In this document: in pieces, positions 8,589-16,412 of the stretch | How positions within the stretch are numbered: the first letter of the stretch is position 1 | Layout of the letters: every line of letters starts with the position of its first letter | Source of the DNA: Prauserella_A sp040645195 | Lineage (GTDB): Bacteria; Actinomycetota; Actinomycetes; Mycobacteriales; Pseudonocardiaceae | Assembly: GCF_040645195.1 (NCBI RefSeq) | Contig: NZ_JBEYXW010000032.1 | Span: 1-64,000, forward strand | Direction: 5' to 3' | Length of the DNA stretch: 64,000 nt | Program-made: the position numbers and the translations under genes | The notes under the pieces: model-generated | Databases searched by the model: none | The model's input: only the letters and a program-made list of their open reading frames with translations | What the model was told of the DNA's origin: nothing

Positions 8589-9448
8589 GCCGTCTCCTCT
8601 GTCGACCGGAAACCCCGGCCGTTCTTGTCGCCGAGCCGACCGGCCGCGACCATCCGGTTCACCAACGGCGGCGGGGCGAACCGGGCGTCGCCGGTGGCCT
8701 CGTGGACCAGTGCAGTGGTGTCCCGATGAGTGTCCAGGCCAATCCGGTCGAGCATCTCCAGTGGCCCGACCGGGTGGCCGAGACCGAGTCGGATCGCGAC
8801 GTCGATGTCCTCCGCGGAGGCGAGCTCGTCGTCGTAGGCCTGCACGACGTCGTTGAGATAGGGCAGCAGCATGCTGTCGACGAGGAAACCGGGGCGGTCA
8901 TCGACGACGACGGGCTCCCGCTCCACCGAGCCGACGAAATCGGCGGCCGCGCCGACGACCGCGTCGCCGGAGGCCAGGCCGCGGACGACCTCGACAATCC
9001 GCGACGACGATCCCGTGCTCGGGACGTGCAGCCCCACGACGCGCGCCGGGTCGGGCACCGCGGCGGCCAGCTCGGTCACCGACTGCCCGGAGGTCACCGT
9101 GATGATCGCGACGTCGGCACCCACGACGGCGGCCGCCTCACGCAGAGCCGCCCGCTTCGCATCGCCGCCCGCCGCGACCGCCTCCAGGACCAGCGTGGCC
9201 TTGCCGAGCTCACTGGGCTCAGTCGAGCTCACGACCCGGTCGAGAGCCTCACTGCGCGCCTGCTCGGTGAGCGCACCCGCGGACACCGCGGCGGCCATCG
9301 AATCGGCGAGGGCCTCGAGCCCGCGCCGCAGCTGCTCGCCGTCGGTCTCGACGACGGTGACGGTACGGCCCGCCCGGGTCGCCGCCTCCACGAACTCCAC
9401 TCCGACGGGCCCGAGTCCCAGCACCGCCACGTGATCGATATCCGACAC
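8585..9448 (-). CDS. 3-hydroxyacyl-CoA dehydrogenase paralogue with altered active site
   Basis: 287 residues from a GTG at 9448; the longer open frame above it overlaps the neighbouring gene. The Rossmann motif VLGLGPVG and the C-terminal helical domain (LGHPVGPLEMLDRIGLD) place it in the 3-hydroxyacyl-CoA dehydrogenase family. The canonical HFFNP active-site loop is LHVPST and the conserved asparagine of PGFIVNR is replaced (PGFLVDS), whereas the adjacent paralogue keeps both. It starts 17 bases after that paralogue ends and overlaps the ring-hydrolase gene by 4 bases. It may form a heteromer with its neighbour or act on an unusual substrate. Confidence 0.83.
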   Translation of the reverse strand: MSDIDHVAVLGLGPVGVEFVEAATRAGRTVTVVETDGEQLRRGLEALADSMAAAVSAGALTEQARSEALDRVVSSTEPSELGKATLVLEAVAAGGDAKRAALREAAAVVGADVAIITVTSGQSVTELAAAVPDPARVVGLHVPSTGSSSRIVEVVRGLASGDAVVGAAADFVGSVEREPVVVDDRPGFLVDSMLLPYLNDVVQAYDDELASAEDIDVAIRLGLGHPVGPLEMLDRIGLDTHRDTTALVHEATGDARFAPPPLVNRMVAAGRLGDKNGRGFRSTEETA

Positions 9449-9465
9449 AGCTCCCTGCGCTCCTC

Positions 9466-10344
9466 TCACGATCCGAACAGCCGGTTGTCGTCGTACTCGT
9501 AGAACCCGCGACCGGTCTTGCGACCGAGGTCGCCCGCGGCGACCATGCGCTCGACCATCGGCGGCGGGAAGAACCGCGGCTCGCGCAGCTGCTCGTAGAG
9601 GCGCATCGCGACCTGCTTGTGGATGTCCATCCCGACGATGTCCAGCAACCGGAACGGCCCCATCGGGTGTCCGAGCGCACCGCGGACCGCGGCGTCGATC
9701 GACTCCTTGGTGCCGACTCCGGACTCCAGCGCGTCGATGCAGCTGTTCTCCCACGGGATCAGGAACCGGTTCACGATGAAGCCGGGACGGTCCTTGGTGA
9801 CGACCGAGGTCTTGCCGAGTGTGTCGAGGAACTCCAGGGTCGCGTCGTGCGCCCATCCCTCGGTATGCCGGCCGTCCGCGACCTCCACCAGCTTCATCAG
9901 CGGGGCCGGGTTGCAGTAGTGCGTACCCACGACCCGTCCCGGCAGCCGGCTCCCGGACGCGATGCCGGTGACCGACAGCGTCGAGGTGTTGGTGTGGAAC
10001 AGCGTGCGCTCGGAGACGATCCCGTCGAGCCTGCCGAAGGTCTCCTTCTTCAGGTCGAGGTCCTCGAAGATCGCCTCGACCACCACGTCGGCGGGGGCGA
10101 GGTCGCCGAGGTCGGTCGTGCCGCTGAGGTTCGCGACCGCGCTGTCGGCCTGCGCGGCGTCGATCTTGCCCTTACGGACGCCATTGTCGAAGAACCCGCG
10201 GACTGTGTCCAGACCCCGGCCGAGGTTCGTTTCGTCGACGTCGAACAGCAGTGTGCGGTGGCCGGCGCGCGCCATTACGCAGGCGATGCCCGACCCCATC
10301 GTGCCCGCGCCGAGGACGGCGACGGTGTGGGAGGTGGTGTTCAT
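9466..10344 (-). CDS. 3-hydroxyacyl-CoA dehydrogenase
   Basis: 292 residues, typical of 3-hydroxybutyryl-CoA dehydrogenases. VLGAGTMGSGIA at the N terminus binds NAD; THYCNPAPLMKLVEV carries the catalytic histidine with the Asn-Pro that follows it, and PGFIVNRFL the conserved asparagine. The C-terminal domain has LGHPMGPFRLLDIVGMD. It is the fourth gene of the operon starting at 13143 and should oxidise the hydroxyl made by the enoyl-CoA hydratase, delivering the 3-oxoacyl-CoA for ring opening or thiolysis. Confidence 0.92.
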   Translation of the reverse strand: MNTTSHTVAVLGAGTMGSGIACVMARAGHRTLLFDVDETNLGRGLDTVRGFFDNGVRKGKIDAAQADSAVANLSGTTDLGDLAPADVVVEAIFEDLDLKKETFGRLDGIVSERTLFHTNTSTLSVTGIASGSRLPGRVVGTHYCNPAPLMKLVEVADGRHTEGWAHDATLEFLDTLGKTSVVTKDRPGFIVNRFLIPWENSCIDALESGVGTKESIDAAVRGALGHPMGPFRLLDIVGMDIHKQVAMRLYEQLREPRFFPPPMVERMVAAGDLGRKTGRGFYEYDDNRLFGS

Positions 10345-10361
10345 CAGAGGCTCCTTGCCAG

Positions 10362-11114
10362 CTAGCGCACCGACTGGCCGCCGTCGAGGACGACGACCTC
10401 ACCGGTCACGAAGTCGGAGGCGGGACCGGCGAGCAGCAGCAGCCACGGCCGCAGCTCGTCGGGATGCCCCATCCGTTTGAGCGGAATCGATCGCACGACC
10501 TTCGAGGTCAGCTCCTCGTCCTTGCGCATCTCCGCGTTGAGGTCGGTGGCGAAGTAGCCCGGTGCGATCGCGTTGACCTGGATCCCGTCCCGCGCCCATT
10601 CCATCGCCATCGAGCGGGTGAACGCGATCACCCCGGCCTTGGACGCGGAGTAGGCGGCGTGGTTCGGGACGCCCTGCAGGGCGAAGTTGGACGCGATGTT
10701 GACGACCTTCCCCGACCGCTGGGCCAGCAGATGCCGGGAGACCGCGCGGGTGCACAAGAACACGCCGCGCAGGTTCGTCGCGACGACCCGGTCCCACTCC
10801 TGCGCGCTCTGCTCGGCCAGCGGCGTCGACGCGACGATCCCCCCGTTGTTGACGAGCACGTCGACCCGCCCGAAGGTCTCGACGGTCGCCTCCACCATCC
10901 GGGCGACCGAGTCCTCGTCGGTGATATCGGTCCGACAGGCGAGCGCGCGCCCACCGCATGCCTTCGCCTCCTCGACGAAAGAGTCCAGTTCCTCGCCGGT
11001 ACGTGCCGCCACCGTCACCGCCGCGCCGGCCTCGACCAGCGCGTGCGCCATCGCCCGGCCGAGTCCACGTCCGGCGCCGGTCACGATCGCCACCTTGCCG
11101 TGCAAGTACGTCAT
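10362..11114 (-). CDS. short-chain dehydrogenase/reductase, BadH/FabG-like
   Basis: 250 residues; ATG overlaps the acyl-CoA dehydrogenase stop (ATGA). TGAGRGLG binds the cofactor, NNGG follows in place of NNAG, and the catalytic Ser and Tyr-x3-Lys are in NIASN and YSASK. The C-terminal end SDFVTGEVVVLDGGQS is typical of classical SDRs. Its place between an acyl-CoA dehydrogenase and hydroxyacyl-CoA dehydrogenases, in an operon with a BadI-like hydrolase, suggests a 2-hydroxycyclohexanecarboxyl-CoA dehydrogenase-like (BadH) step. The family is too broad for this to be more than inference. Confidence 0.88.
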   Translation of the reverse strand: MTYLHGKVAIVTGAGRGLGRAMAHALVEAGAAVTVAARTGEELDSFVEEAKACGGRALACRTDITDEDSVARMVEATVETFGRVDVLVNNGGIVASTPLAEQSAQEWDRVVATNLRGVFLCTRAVSRHLLAQRSGKVVNIASNFALQGVPNHAAYSASKAGVIAFTRSMAMEWARDGIQVNAIAPGYFATDLNAEMRKDEELTSKVVRSIPLKRMGHPDELRPWLLLLAGPASDFVTGEVVVLDGGQSVR

Positions 11115-12331
11115 GAGAACGCCTCCACCGACCGGCTCGTCTCGCGTCCGATCAACAGTCGTTGCACCTCGTTGGTGCCGTCGTAGATCTGGGTGACCTT
11201 CGCGTCGCGCAGGCACCGCTCGACACCGACCGACTCAAGATCGCCGAGCGGTCCGAGGAGCCGCGTGCACTCGACGGCGGTCTCCCAGCCGAGATCGGTG
11301 CAGGACTGCTTCATCATCCCAATCTGGCCGGGCGCGACCTCGGAGTCCTCGTCGGCGCGACGGGCCACTGCGAGTAGCAGCAGCCGGCCCTGCAGGATGC
11401 GCCCGCGCAGCGTGGCGAGGGCGAACGTCTGCTCGTCGGGCAGGCGCGCGCCGTGCCGCCGAGTCAGCGCGTACAGGGTGCGGGCGTACGCGGCGCGCGC
11501 CAGCCCGACGCCCTGCGCGGCGGCGCTGATCCTCGACTTCACCACCGAGCGCATGACGACCGACCATCCCTCGCCCGCACCGCCGAGGAGGTTGCCGGCC
11601 GGGACGGCGACGTCGTCGAAGAACAGCTCCGCAGTCGAGGACCCGTGCATCCCCATCTTGTCGAACGGCGTTCCGCGCCGGACACCGTCCCAGTCCCCCT
11701 CGACCACGAAGGCCGAGATCCCCTTCCGGCCCCGGGACCTGTCGGTGACAGCGAAGCACACGATCACGTCGGCCCGGTCGCCAGTGGTGATGAAGGTCTT
11801 GCTGCCGCTGAGCCGGAAGCCGCCGGCTGACTCCGTCGCGACCGTCCGCATGCTCGCCACGTCGCTGCCGGCGTTGGGCTCGGTGATCCCGAGCGACCCC
11901 CATCGTGATCCGTCCAGCAGGCCGGGCACGTACCTCCGCGCGAGCGCGTCGCCGCCCGCCAGCATGATCGGGAACGCCGTATGCATCTGAGTCATGAACA
12001 CCAGGCTGGTCGCGGCGCACCCGGCCGTGATCTCCTCCATGGCCACGGCGTAGGCCACGTTGGTGTCCCCCGTGCCGCCGAGCGCGGGCGGAAAGACCAG
12101 GCCCATCAGCTGCGCGTCGGCCAGCGCCCGCACGCTCTCGGCCACGAACCCGTGCGTGCGGTCAGCGTGCTCGGCGCGCGGAGCCACGGACTCGGCGACC
12201 ACCGCGCGGGCCGTCGCGCGCACCTCACGCTCGCGGTCGGTCAGCAGCGCGTCGGCGGCCGGCTCGTCGAGCACGTCGTGCACCGAGAGATAGGTCTTCG
12301 GTGCGGCCTCGAGCGGGTCAATACTGATCAC
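11111..12331 (-). CDS. acyl-CoA dehydrogenase with Asp at the catalytic-base position
   Basis: 406 residues with full acyl-CoA dehydrogenase architecture: N-terminal helices, the flavin-strand ITEPNAGSDVASM, then the C-terminal helical domain. The active-site segment is QIYDGTNEVQ, with Asp384 where most family members have the catalytic Glu; the alternative isovaleryl-type position holds Ser. Asp at this position is known from dehydrogenases of cyclohexane- and cyclohexenecarboxyl-CoA, which supports an alicyclic substrate. It overlaps the hydratase upstream by 4 bases. In the operon it would introduce the ring double bond that the hydratase then hydrates. Confidence 0.9.
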   Translation of the reverse strand: MISIDPLEAAPKTYLSVHDVLDEPAADALLTDREREVRATARAVVAESVAPRAEHADRTHGFVAESVRALADAQLMGLVFPPALGGTGDTNVAYAVAMEEITAGCAATSLVFMTQMHTAFPIMLAGGDALARRYVPGLLDGSRWGSLGITEPNAGSDVASMRTVATESAGGFRLSGSKTFITTGDRADVIVCFAVTDRSRGRKGISAFVVEGDWDGVRRGTPFDKMGMHGSSTAELFFDDVAVPAGNLLGGAGEGWSVVMRSVVKSRISAAAQGVGLARAAYARTLYALTRRHGARLPDEQTFALATLRGRILQGRLLLLAVARRADEDSEVAPGQIGMMKQSCTDLGWETAVECTRLLGPLGDLESVGVERCLRDAKVTQIYDGTNEVQRLLIGRETSRSVEAFS

Positions 12332-13143
12332 GCATCCTCCTGTGATCGGGCACGGCGCGGTGGGAAGTCCGGGCGCCTCTTCTCGAGGAAGGCCCGGACC
12401 CCTTCGGTGGACTCGGCCCCGGCCACCGCCATCGCAGCGAGTCCGGACTCGACCGCCAGCCCGGATTCGACACCGACGTCGCGGGCGTGCCCGAGAGCGC
12501 TCAGGACGGCACGGACCGCCTCCGGTCCCTGCGCGGCGATCCGGTCGCCGAGATCCACAGCGGCAGTGACGACATCGTCGGGCGGAACGGGCGGCAGCGG
12601 TGTCAGCCCCAGCTCGTAGGCCCGGGTCGCGTCCATCCGAGCTCCGGTGAGCATGAGGTGCGCGGCCGCTGCTGTGCCGATGCGCCGGGGAAGGCGTTGG
12701 GTCCCGCCGTAGCCCGGAATCAGGCCGAGCGAGGTCTCGGGCAGGCCGAACGACGCCCGTTCGGAGGTGACCGCGAACGTCGACGCGAGCACCAGCTCGA
12801 ACCCGCCGCCAAGCGCCAGGCCGTTGACCGCGGCGATGACGGGGACCTCACTCGTCTCAACGGCGCGGAACGCCAGCTGTCCGCGGCGCATCGTCTCGCG
12901 GGCCCCGTCGATGTCCAGTCCGGCCAACTCGGACAGGTCCGCTCCAGCACAGAACGCCTTCGTGCCCGCACCTGTCACCACCACGGCCGCGATCGCGGGA
13001 TCACCGGCCGCCGACCCAATCGCGTCGACCAGTCCGCTAATGACCGCGCCGTTGAGCGCGTTGTGCGCCCGTAGCCGATCGATCGTTACCACCAGGACGG
13101 AACCGCGCCGCTCCGTCCTCACCTCGCTGTCTACTGGCGTCAC
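12328..13143 (-). CDS. enoyl-CoA hydratase (crotonase), first gene of a seven-gene operon
   Basis: 271 residues from a GTG at 13143, six bases downstream of a -10 box, so the mRNA is probably leaderless; no ribosome binding site is visible. Both catalytic glutamates of true enoyl-CoA hydratases are present: Glu116 in GGGFELVL and Glu136 in LPETSLGLIPGYGGTQRL. The oxyanion turn is ALGGG. A BadK-like hydratase role (adding water to a cyclohexene-carboxyl-CoA) fits the downstream dehydrogenase, SDR and ring hydrolase genes. Expression should be controlled by the palindromic operator over its promoter. Confidence 0.9.
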   Translation of the reverse strand: MTPVDSEVRTERRGSVLVVTIDRLRAHNALNGAVISGLVDAIGSAAGDPAIAAVVVTGAGTKAFCAGADLSELAGLDIDGARETMRRGQLAFRAVETSEVPVIAAVNGLALGGGFELVLASTFAVTSERASFGLPETSLGLIPGYGGTQRLPRRIGTAAAAHLMLTGARMDATRAYELGLTPLPPVPPDDVVTAAVDLGDRIAAQGPEAVRAVLSALGHARDVGVESGLAVESGLAAMAVAGAESTEGVRAFLEKRRPDFPPRRARSQEDA

Positions 13144-13178
13144 GGCGACATAATGTCGTACATTAAGCTTATCGTCAA
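13143..13178 (-). promoter_or_regulatory. leaderless promoter with perfect operator palindrome
   Basis: On the minus strand TTGACG (13173-13178), a 17-base spacer and CATTAT (13150-13155) precede the GTG start by six bases. TAATGTCGTACATTA at 13151-13165 is a perfect inverted repeat, TAATGT-N3-ACATTA, sitting on the -10 box. The GT-N3-AC core is the pattern of FadR-type GntR sites. It may also affect the divergent alcohol dehydrogenase gene. Confidence 0.75.
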
Positions 13179-13226
13179 TGACTGGCCGACGGTGCCACCA
13201 TCGCGGGCCAAGGAGGGACATCACCG

Positions 13227-14357
13227 ATGAGCCGAGCCCGTGCCGCAGTTCTACGGCGGACCACAGGCGGGCCGTTCGCGACCGAACGGCCCCTGTCCAT
13301 CGAGACCTTGGAGCTGGACGCCCCGGGCGCCGGCGAGGTCGAGGTCCGCATGGAGGCGGCAGGCATCTGCCACTCGGACCTCTCCCGCGTCAACGGCACG
13401 CGTGCCGCGGTCCTGCCCATGGTGCTGGGACACGAGGGCAGCGGGACCGTCGTGCGGTGCGGACCCGACACGCACGGGATCCGGGTCGGGGACCGGGTCG
13501 TGACGACCTTCCTCCCCCGCTGCGGCACGTGCCTACAATGCACCGGGCCGGGATGGTCGGTGTGCGGCAACGGCACCCGGGCCAACAAGCGAGGTGAGCT
13601 GCTCCGCGGCGGGCTGCGATTCCGCCGCGACGACGCGACACCGGTGCACCACAACGCCGGCGTGTCCGCATTCGCGACTCGCACCGTCGTCGACGCCTCC
13701 GCGCTGGTCGTCGTCCCGCGGTCAGTCCCGGCCGACGTCGCCGCCGTCCTCGGATGCGCCGTACTCACCGGCGGCGGAGCCGTGTCGAACGCCGGGCGGC
13801 TACTGCCCGGCCAGACCGTAGCGATCGTCGGACTGGGAGGCGTCGGCTTCGCCGCCATGCTCGTCGCGGCCGGCCGCTCGCCCGCCGCGATCCTCGCCGT
13901 CGACATGCTGCAGGACAAGCTCGCAATGGCCCCCGGCTTCGGGGCGACCGCCGTCGCCACACCAGACGAGGCCACGATGGCCGGCACCCGGTACGACCTC
14001 GTCGTCGAGTGCGTTGGCAACCGCGCCGCCCTGGAGACCGCCATCGCGCTCACCGGACCGGGCGGACGGACGGTAACCGTCGGCCTTCCCGCCGCCGGGG
14101 CCAACCTGTCGGTGTCCCCCCTGAGCCTGGTCACCGAAGGGCGCTCACTGATCGGCTCCTACGTCGGATCCGGGGTACCACGGGCCGACATCCAGGCCTA
14201 CGCCCGGATGTTCCAGGCCGGTGACCTGCCGCTCGACCGGCTCATCTCCGGCCACATCGGGCTGGACCAGATCAACGAGGGAATGGACGCTCTGCACCGC
14301 GGCGACGTCCTGCGCCAGATCATCACGCTCGACCAGGAACCAGACGCCACCGCATGA
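13227..14357 (+). CDS. zinc-dependent alcohol dehydrogenase
   Basis: 376 residues, medium-chain dehydrogenase family. Catalytic zinc ligands are Cys48 (GICHSD), His69-Glu70 (GHEGSG) and Cys177 (LGCAVLTG); the structural zinc lobe has Cys99, 102, 105 and 113. NAD binds at GLGGVG (202-207). LGC-x3-TG near the third ligand is typical of the class III-like group. An AAGGAGGGA site lies ahead of the ATG. It is divergent from the seven-gene operon and probably oxidises a primary alcohol that enters cluster A as the acid after aldehyde dehydrogenase action. Confidence 0.9.
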   Translation: MSRARAAVLRRTTGGPFATERPLSIETLELDAPGAGEVEVRMEAAGICHSDLSRVNGTRAAVLPMVLGHEGSGTVVRCGPDTHGIRVGDRVVTTFLPRCGTCLQCTGPGWSVCGNGTRANKRGELLRGGLRFRRDDATPVHHNAGVSAFATRTVVDASALVVVPRSVPADVAAVLGCAVLTGGGAVSNAGRLLPGQTVAIVGLGGVGFAAMLVAAGRSPAAILAVDMLQDKLAMAPGFGATAVATPDEATMAGTRYDLVVECVGNRAALETAIALTGPGGRTVTVGLPAAGANLSVSPLSLVTEGRSLIGSYVGSGVPRADIQAYARMFQAGDLPLDRLISGHIGLDQINEGMDALHRGDVLRQIITLDQEPDATA

Positions 14358-14442
14358 AGGCCGCCGCACATTAGACAGCCTCACTGTCGGTTTGGTCACG
14401 CAATCCTGCTACTTAATCGCTCATCGACACTGCTAAAATGAC

Positions 14443-14455
14443 AGACAGGCTGTCT
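14443..14455. promoter_or_regulatory. putative MarR operator
   Basis: AGACAG-G-CTGTCT is a perfect inverted repeat 21 bases upstream of the MarR gene start. A related GACAG half lies near 14374. Position and symmetry suggest autoregulation of the MarR-transporter pair. Confidence 0.55.
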
Positions 14456-14476
14456 ATTCGAGTGAGGTGAGAGGCT

Positions 14477-14929
14477 GTGGATGCACGGGTCGACCAGTTA
14501 CGGCGGGACCTGGGCTTGTTCGCTCGCAACATCCGGTCCCACCGGCGGAGTCGCGGCCTGACGGCGTCGCAACTGCAGGTGCTGGGACACCTGGACATCG
14601 ACGGGGCGATGACTGCTCGGGATCTGTCCGACCGGGAGCGGGTCGCCCCGCAGTCGGTGGCCAAGACCATCAAGGCGCTCGAGGCGACCGGCATGGTCTC
14701 GCGCCGTCCGGATCCCGACGACGCCCGCGCGGTACTGATCGAGATCACCGATGACGGCCGCAGCACGCTCGTCAGCGACCGTGCGGCGCGGAACGAGTGG
14801 CTCGAGTCCGCGCTCGCCCACCACTGCACCGAGGCCGAACGGGAGCTGCTCTACATCGCGGGCCGGATTCTCCGGGAACTCTCCGACAGGGCGGCGGCAC
14901 CGGACGACACCGAGAACGGTCTCACGTGA
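14477..14929 (+). CDS. MarR-family transcriptional regulator
   Basis: 150 residues from GTG, with GAGGTGAGAG in front. The winged helix is plain: LTASQLQVLGHLDIDGAMTA, then LSDRERVAPQSVAKTIKALE as the recognition helix, followed by the wing MVSRRPDPDDARAVLIEIT and the helical dimerisation ends. It overlaps the transporter gene by 4 bases (GTGA), the usual layout for a MarR repressor controlling an efflux or uptake system. The effector is probably an aromatic or alicyclic acid or its CoA ester, by family analogy. Confidence 0.9.
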   Translation: MDARVDQLRRDLGLFARNIRSHRRSRGLTASQLQVLGHLDIDGAMTARDLSDRERVAPQSVAKTIKALEATGMVSRRPDPDDARAVLIEITDDGRSTLVSDRAARNEWLESALAHHCTEAERELLYIAGRILRELSDRAAAPDDTENGLT

Positions 14930-16323
14930 CCGCCACCGCGGAGCCGCTGCCGACCGAGCGCATGCGGTGGAGTACGGGCGGAGCCATCGTCTCCGGAAAC
15001 GTCCTGCAACCGCTGAACTCCTCCATGATCGCACTGGCGGTCGTGAGCCTGACGGCCAACTTCGGTCCGTCGGACCTGATGCCGTGGGTACTGTCCGCGA
15101 TGTACATCGCGACGGCGGTGGCGGCCCCGGTGTCCGGCCGGCTCGGGGCCCTGCTCGGTGCACGGCGGATCTACCTCGCCGGCCTGTGGCTGATCCTCGC
15201 CGGTTCGTTCATCGGGCTCGCCGCGCCTGACCTCGTGTGGGTGGTCTTGTCGCGCGTCGTCGTCGGCCTCGGCACGGCGGCCCAGTACCCAAACGCAGTG
15301 GCACTGATCCGGCGCTACGCCCGCCGGCACAACGTGCGCACCAGGGGGGTATTGAGCCTCCTCGCCATCGGCGGGCAGGTGACGGTCGCCTTCGGCCCGA
15401 CGGTGGGCGGCCTCCTGGTGGGCCTGCTCGGCTGGCGGGCGGTGATGTGGGTCAACGTCCCGGTTGTCATCGCCTGCGCGGCGATGGTGTGGACGTGCGT
15501 GGACCGGGACGATCCCGTGACGGCCACCCGGCGGGAGCTACTCCCCGCCCTCGATCTGCCGGGAGTCGGGCTGTTCCTGGCGTGGGTCGTCTCCCTGATG
15601 GTCTTCCTGCTCTCGGTCGTGGAGCACCCCCGGTGGTGGCTGCTCGCGATCTTCGCGGTCGCGCTGGCGCTTTTCGTGGTCCGGGAACGGCACGCCCGGT
15701 CGCCGTTCCTGAACGTGTCGACACTCCTGCGCAACCGCGCGCTCTCCGGAACACTGGCCAGGACGGTGCTGACCTGGACGGCCTTCTACGCCGTCTACTT
15801 CGGCTTCCCGCAATGGCTGCAGTCCGCACGTGGCCTCACTCCCGCCGAGGCGGGAATGATGATGTTCCCTCTGGCCGCGGTCGGCGTCTTCTGCGTCCTG
15901 CTGGCAACCAGGACCTGCAGGGTGGCAGGCCCGCGCCGCTCGTTGCTGTGGGGCACATCGGCGTTGGCCGTCGGCGGCGGCATCATCGCGGTCGCGGCCG
16001 CGTCCGGGATCCCGGAGCTCATCCTGCTGGTGGCGGTCGTCGCCGGCATCCCGAACGGTTTCAACAACATCGGCAACCAGACGGTGGTCGATCTGGCCAC
16101 GCCGGACGACGACATCGGAACAGCGATGGGCCTCTACCGGACGACCCAGTACATCGGCGCGAACTTCGCGGCGGTCGCGTTGGAGATAGTCTCCGGCCCG
16201 ACGATGACCGACGCAGGGTTCGGACGACTGGGATGGCTGATCGCCGGCCTCGGAGCCCTGCTGCTCGTGTCAACCCTCGCCGCCCGCAGCCTGTCCCCGA
16301 CCCGATTATTGCCCGCGCGCTGA
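14926..16323 (+). CDS. MFS transporter, DHA2 (14-TM) type
   Basis: 465 residues, GTG start overlapping the MarR stop. Multiple hydrophobic segments cover the protein; antiporter motif C appears as AFGPTVGGLL and the loop after helix 2 has SGRLGALLGARRIY (motif A). The general plan fits EmrB/QacA-like drug:proton antiporters. Being coupled to MarR, it most likely exports a toxic substrate or intermediate of the catabolic pathway; uptake is less likely for this subfamily. Confidence 0.88.
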   Translation: MTATAEPLPTERMRWSTGGAIVSGNVLQPLNSSMIALAVVSLTANFGPSDLMPWVLSAMYIATAVAAPVSGRLGALLGARRIYLAGLWLILAGSFIGLAAPDLVWVVLSRVVVGLGTAAQYPNAVALIRRYARRHNVRTRGVLSLLAIGGQVTVAFGPTVGGLLVGLLGWRAVMWVNVPVVIACAAMVWTCVDRDDPVTATRRELLPALDLPGVGLFLAWVVSLMVFLLSVVEHPRWWLLAIFAVALALFVVRERHARSPFLNVSTLLRNRALSGTLARTVLTWTAFYAVYFGFPQWLQSARGLTPAEAGMMMFPLAAVGVFCVLLATRTCRVAGPRRSLLWGTSALAVGGGIIAVAAASGIPELILLVAVVAGIPNGFNNIGNQTVVDLATPDDDIGTAMGLYRTTQYIGANFAAVALEIVSGPTMTDAGFGRLGWLIAGLGALLLVSTLAARSLSPTRLLPAR

Positions 16324-16412
16324 AGTCCGTCCGAAGAGGAGGTTCGTCGGACGGGGGCCGGTGCGGCCACCGCCCGACGAACTCCTCCTGGACACGGATC
16401 GAACGGATCGTC

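Noticed and set aside
7572..8729. 385-codon plus-strand open frame
   Set aside because: Antisense to three well-supported genes, low-complexity composition.
9449..9856. N-terminal extension of the second hydroxyacyl-CoA dehydrogenase frame
   Set aside because: Overlaps the upstream paralogue and has no Rossmann character; the fold begins at the GTG at 9448.
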